A DNA stretch of 64,000 nucleotides, taken from contig JAQGEF010000013.1 of assembly GCA_027854065.1 (NCBI GenBank), forward strand, positions 62,001-126,000. Reading direction: 5' to 3'. This stretch comes from Polluticaenibacter yanchengensis (lineage in GTDB: Bacteria > Bacteroidota > Bacteroidia > Chitinophagales > Chitinophagaceae). Below the pieces are notes generated by a model that ran no database searches, was not told where the DNA came from, and worked only from the letters and a program-made list of their open reading frames with translations. Every line of letters starts with the position of its first letter. Position 1 is the first letter of the stretch. Shown here one piece after another: positions 62,809-64,000 of the stretch. The position numbers and the translations under genes were made by a program.

Positions 62809-64000
62809 ATGAACAATTTGTACCAAATCTATCGCTTTTTATTCCGAATTACTATTGTTTTATGTTTTTTCTGCGTAAATGCCTATGGTCAGGTATCAGG
62901 CACTTTTACAATTAATAAGAATGAACCGGCAGGGGGCGGTAATTTCCAGTCATTTTCTGCTGCCATTCAATCATTGAGTAGTGGCGTAAACGGGGCAGTT
63001 GTTTTTAATGTGACTTCTTCTAATGAGACATATGGCGAGCAGGTAATTATTAACAGGATACCCGGCGCCTCTTCATTGAATTCTATCACGATAAACGGCA
63101 ATGGTAATACGATATCTTTTGCCCCGTCCAATACCAACCAAAGAGCGGTATTAAAACTGGATAGTGCAGATCATTTTATTATTGACAATCTGAAAATTGA
63201 TGCGACAGGCGGTACTTACGGCATTGGTATTCAATTAATGAACAGTGCAGACAGTAATGTCATCAAAAACTGTTCTGTATTAACAGACCTGGCAGGTACG
63301 AGCGCGAACTTTGCCGGTATTGCTATCAATCCTTTGGCAACCAGTGCTATCGGTACGGGTGGTACTAATAATTCAAACGGGAATATTATAGAGAATAACA
63401 CGATTGAAGGCGGGTATTACGGTATGACTATGTGCGGTAGTACCGGCGGGCCGATTAGTAATATTTTTAGAAATAATACGGTCAGGAACTTTTACTATTA
63501 CGGTATTTATTTGACCCAGACTGATGGTGCTTTGATTGAGGGGAATGATTTATCCAGGCCGACAAGAACAAACGCGAGTTTGTTCAATGGCATTTATTTA
63601 ACCACCAACAGTATCAACACTAAAGTAAATGCGAATAGAATTCATAATTCCTTTGGTGGTAATCCGGCATCTACAAGTGCACAGTACCCGATATACTTAA
63701 CAGCGGCGGACGCACTGGCAACGGGTCCCAATATTATATCTAATAATTTAATTTATAATATTAACGGTGCCGGTTTGATTTACGGCTTATATAACTCTTC
63801 TTCTGATTTTGCCTATTACTATCACAATACGGTGGTATTGGATAATCAGAGCAATACGTCTTCTGTGGCAACGAGAGCCGTTTACCAGGTAACACTTGCT
63901 ACAGGTATTGAATTTAAAAATAACATATTCATTGTTACCAGAACAGGTGGTGGTGCCAGCCATGCTATTTACATGGGTACCGCCACAACTACTTTTGAAT
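62809..64000 (+). CDS. parallel beta-helix surface protein (3' partial)
   Basis: Open from ATG 62809 to the end of the window (about 397 residues visible), so it continues outside. Signal peptide 1-27 (CFFCVNAYGQ). The N-terminal domain GTFTINKNEPAGGGNFQSFSAAIQ... opens with GTFTINKNEPAGG, typical of right-handed parallel beta-helix/pectate-lyase-like proteins in Bacteroidota that usually end in a T9SS tail. Repeated NxI rungs follow (NVIKNCSV, GNIIENNTIEGGYYG, SNIFRNNTV, ALIEGNDLSRP, NIISNNLIYN, IEFKNNIF). A surface polysaccharide-binding or adhesin role is likely. Divergent from the TPR kinase by 170 bp. Confidence 0.88.
   Translation, partial: MNNLYQIYRFLFRITIVLCFFCVNAYGQVSGTFTINKNEPAGGGNFQSFSAAIQSLSSGVNGAVVFNVTSSNETYGEQVIINRIPGASSLNSITINGNGNTISFAPSNTNQRAVLKLDSADHFIIDNLKIDATGGTYGIGIQLMNSADSNVIKNCSVLTDLAGTSANFAGIAINPLATSAIGTGGTNNSNGNIIENNTIEGGYYGMTMCGSTGGPISNIFRNNTVRNFYYYGIYLTQTDGALIEGNDLSRPTRTNASLFNGIYLTTNSINTKVNANRIHNSFGGNPASTSAQYPIYLTAADALATGPNIISNNLIYNINGAGLIYGLYNSSSDFAYYYHNTVVLDNQSNTSSVATRAVYQVTLATGIEFKNNIFIVTRTGGGASHAIYMGTATTTFE

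Overview
The window is a stretch of chromosome from a member of the Bacteroidota, most likely family Chitinophagaceae. Evidence: a SusC/SusD pair with a GH92 glycosidase, a GldH gliding lipoprotein, a type IX secretion (T9SS) sorting tail, Bacteroidota-restricted families (DUF4290, DUF1599, HU-CCDC81-type, YicC next to gldH), promoters of the TTG-N17..23-TAnnTTTG type, and few Shine-Dalgarno sequences. I see no phage, plasmid, complete IS element, CRISPR array or rRNA operon. The genus cannot be fixed from sequence alone.

Layout. 1-4.5 kb: the 3' end of a large unrecognised gene, then a BlaI-type repressor with two dyad operators and a BlaR1-like M56 metallopeptidase that carries TonB-receptor plug-like segments. 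4.5-11.2 kb: ABC-F ATPase; minus-strand yicC-gldH; an orphan plus-strand promoter/terminator pair that probably makes a small RNA; a GH3-type adenylating enzyme with a small membrane protein; rpmH-rnpA-yidD. 11.4-18.7 kb: a small membrane protein, a Pif1-like helicase with C-terminal HTH, a CCA-adding-type nucleotidyltransferase, an AraC regulator and a membrane-anchored MutS-like ATPase. 18.7-23.5 kb: AMP nucleosidase, an HU/SPOR-like membrane protein, a GT4 glycosyltransferase, DUF1599 and folP. 23.5-37.7 kb: a large plug-domain surface protein, a CAU-anticodon tRNA, DUF4290-murA (Asp at the usual catalytic Cys), a T9SS cargo protein, uvrA, rpsT, lptB, marR and an acyl-CoA dehydrogenase. 38-51.7 kb: a 1567-residue modular exported protein, a polysaccharide-utilisation locus (GH92 facing SusD-SusC), and two tandem 2H-fold proteins that have lost their catalytic histidines. 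52-64 kb: folE, a LytTR two-component pair, small outer-membrane genes, a helix-hairpin-helix/beta-barrel protein, a NarL-type response regulator with its TPR histidine kinase, and the start of a parallel beta-helix surface protein that runs off the window.

Most genes are ordinary housekeeping or surface genes. The least explained content is intergenic. One GC-rich repeat family (tail TTTTATTTTGGGGCTGTC) occurs seven times, often fused to the U-tract of a gene's intrinsic terminator and mostly between convergent genes. Two copies are part of a larger ~370-390 nt composite with a second conserved block. Other points of interest are the M56/plug fusion with its BlaI operators, the degenerate 2H pair with its own palindromic operator, the candidate small RNA, and a tRNA with a swapped A54/T58 pair in the T-loop.
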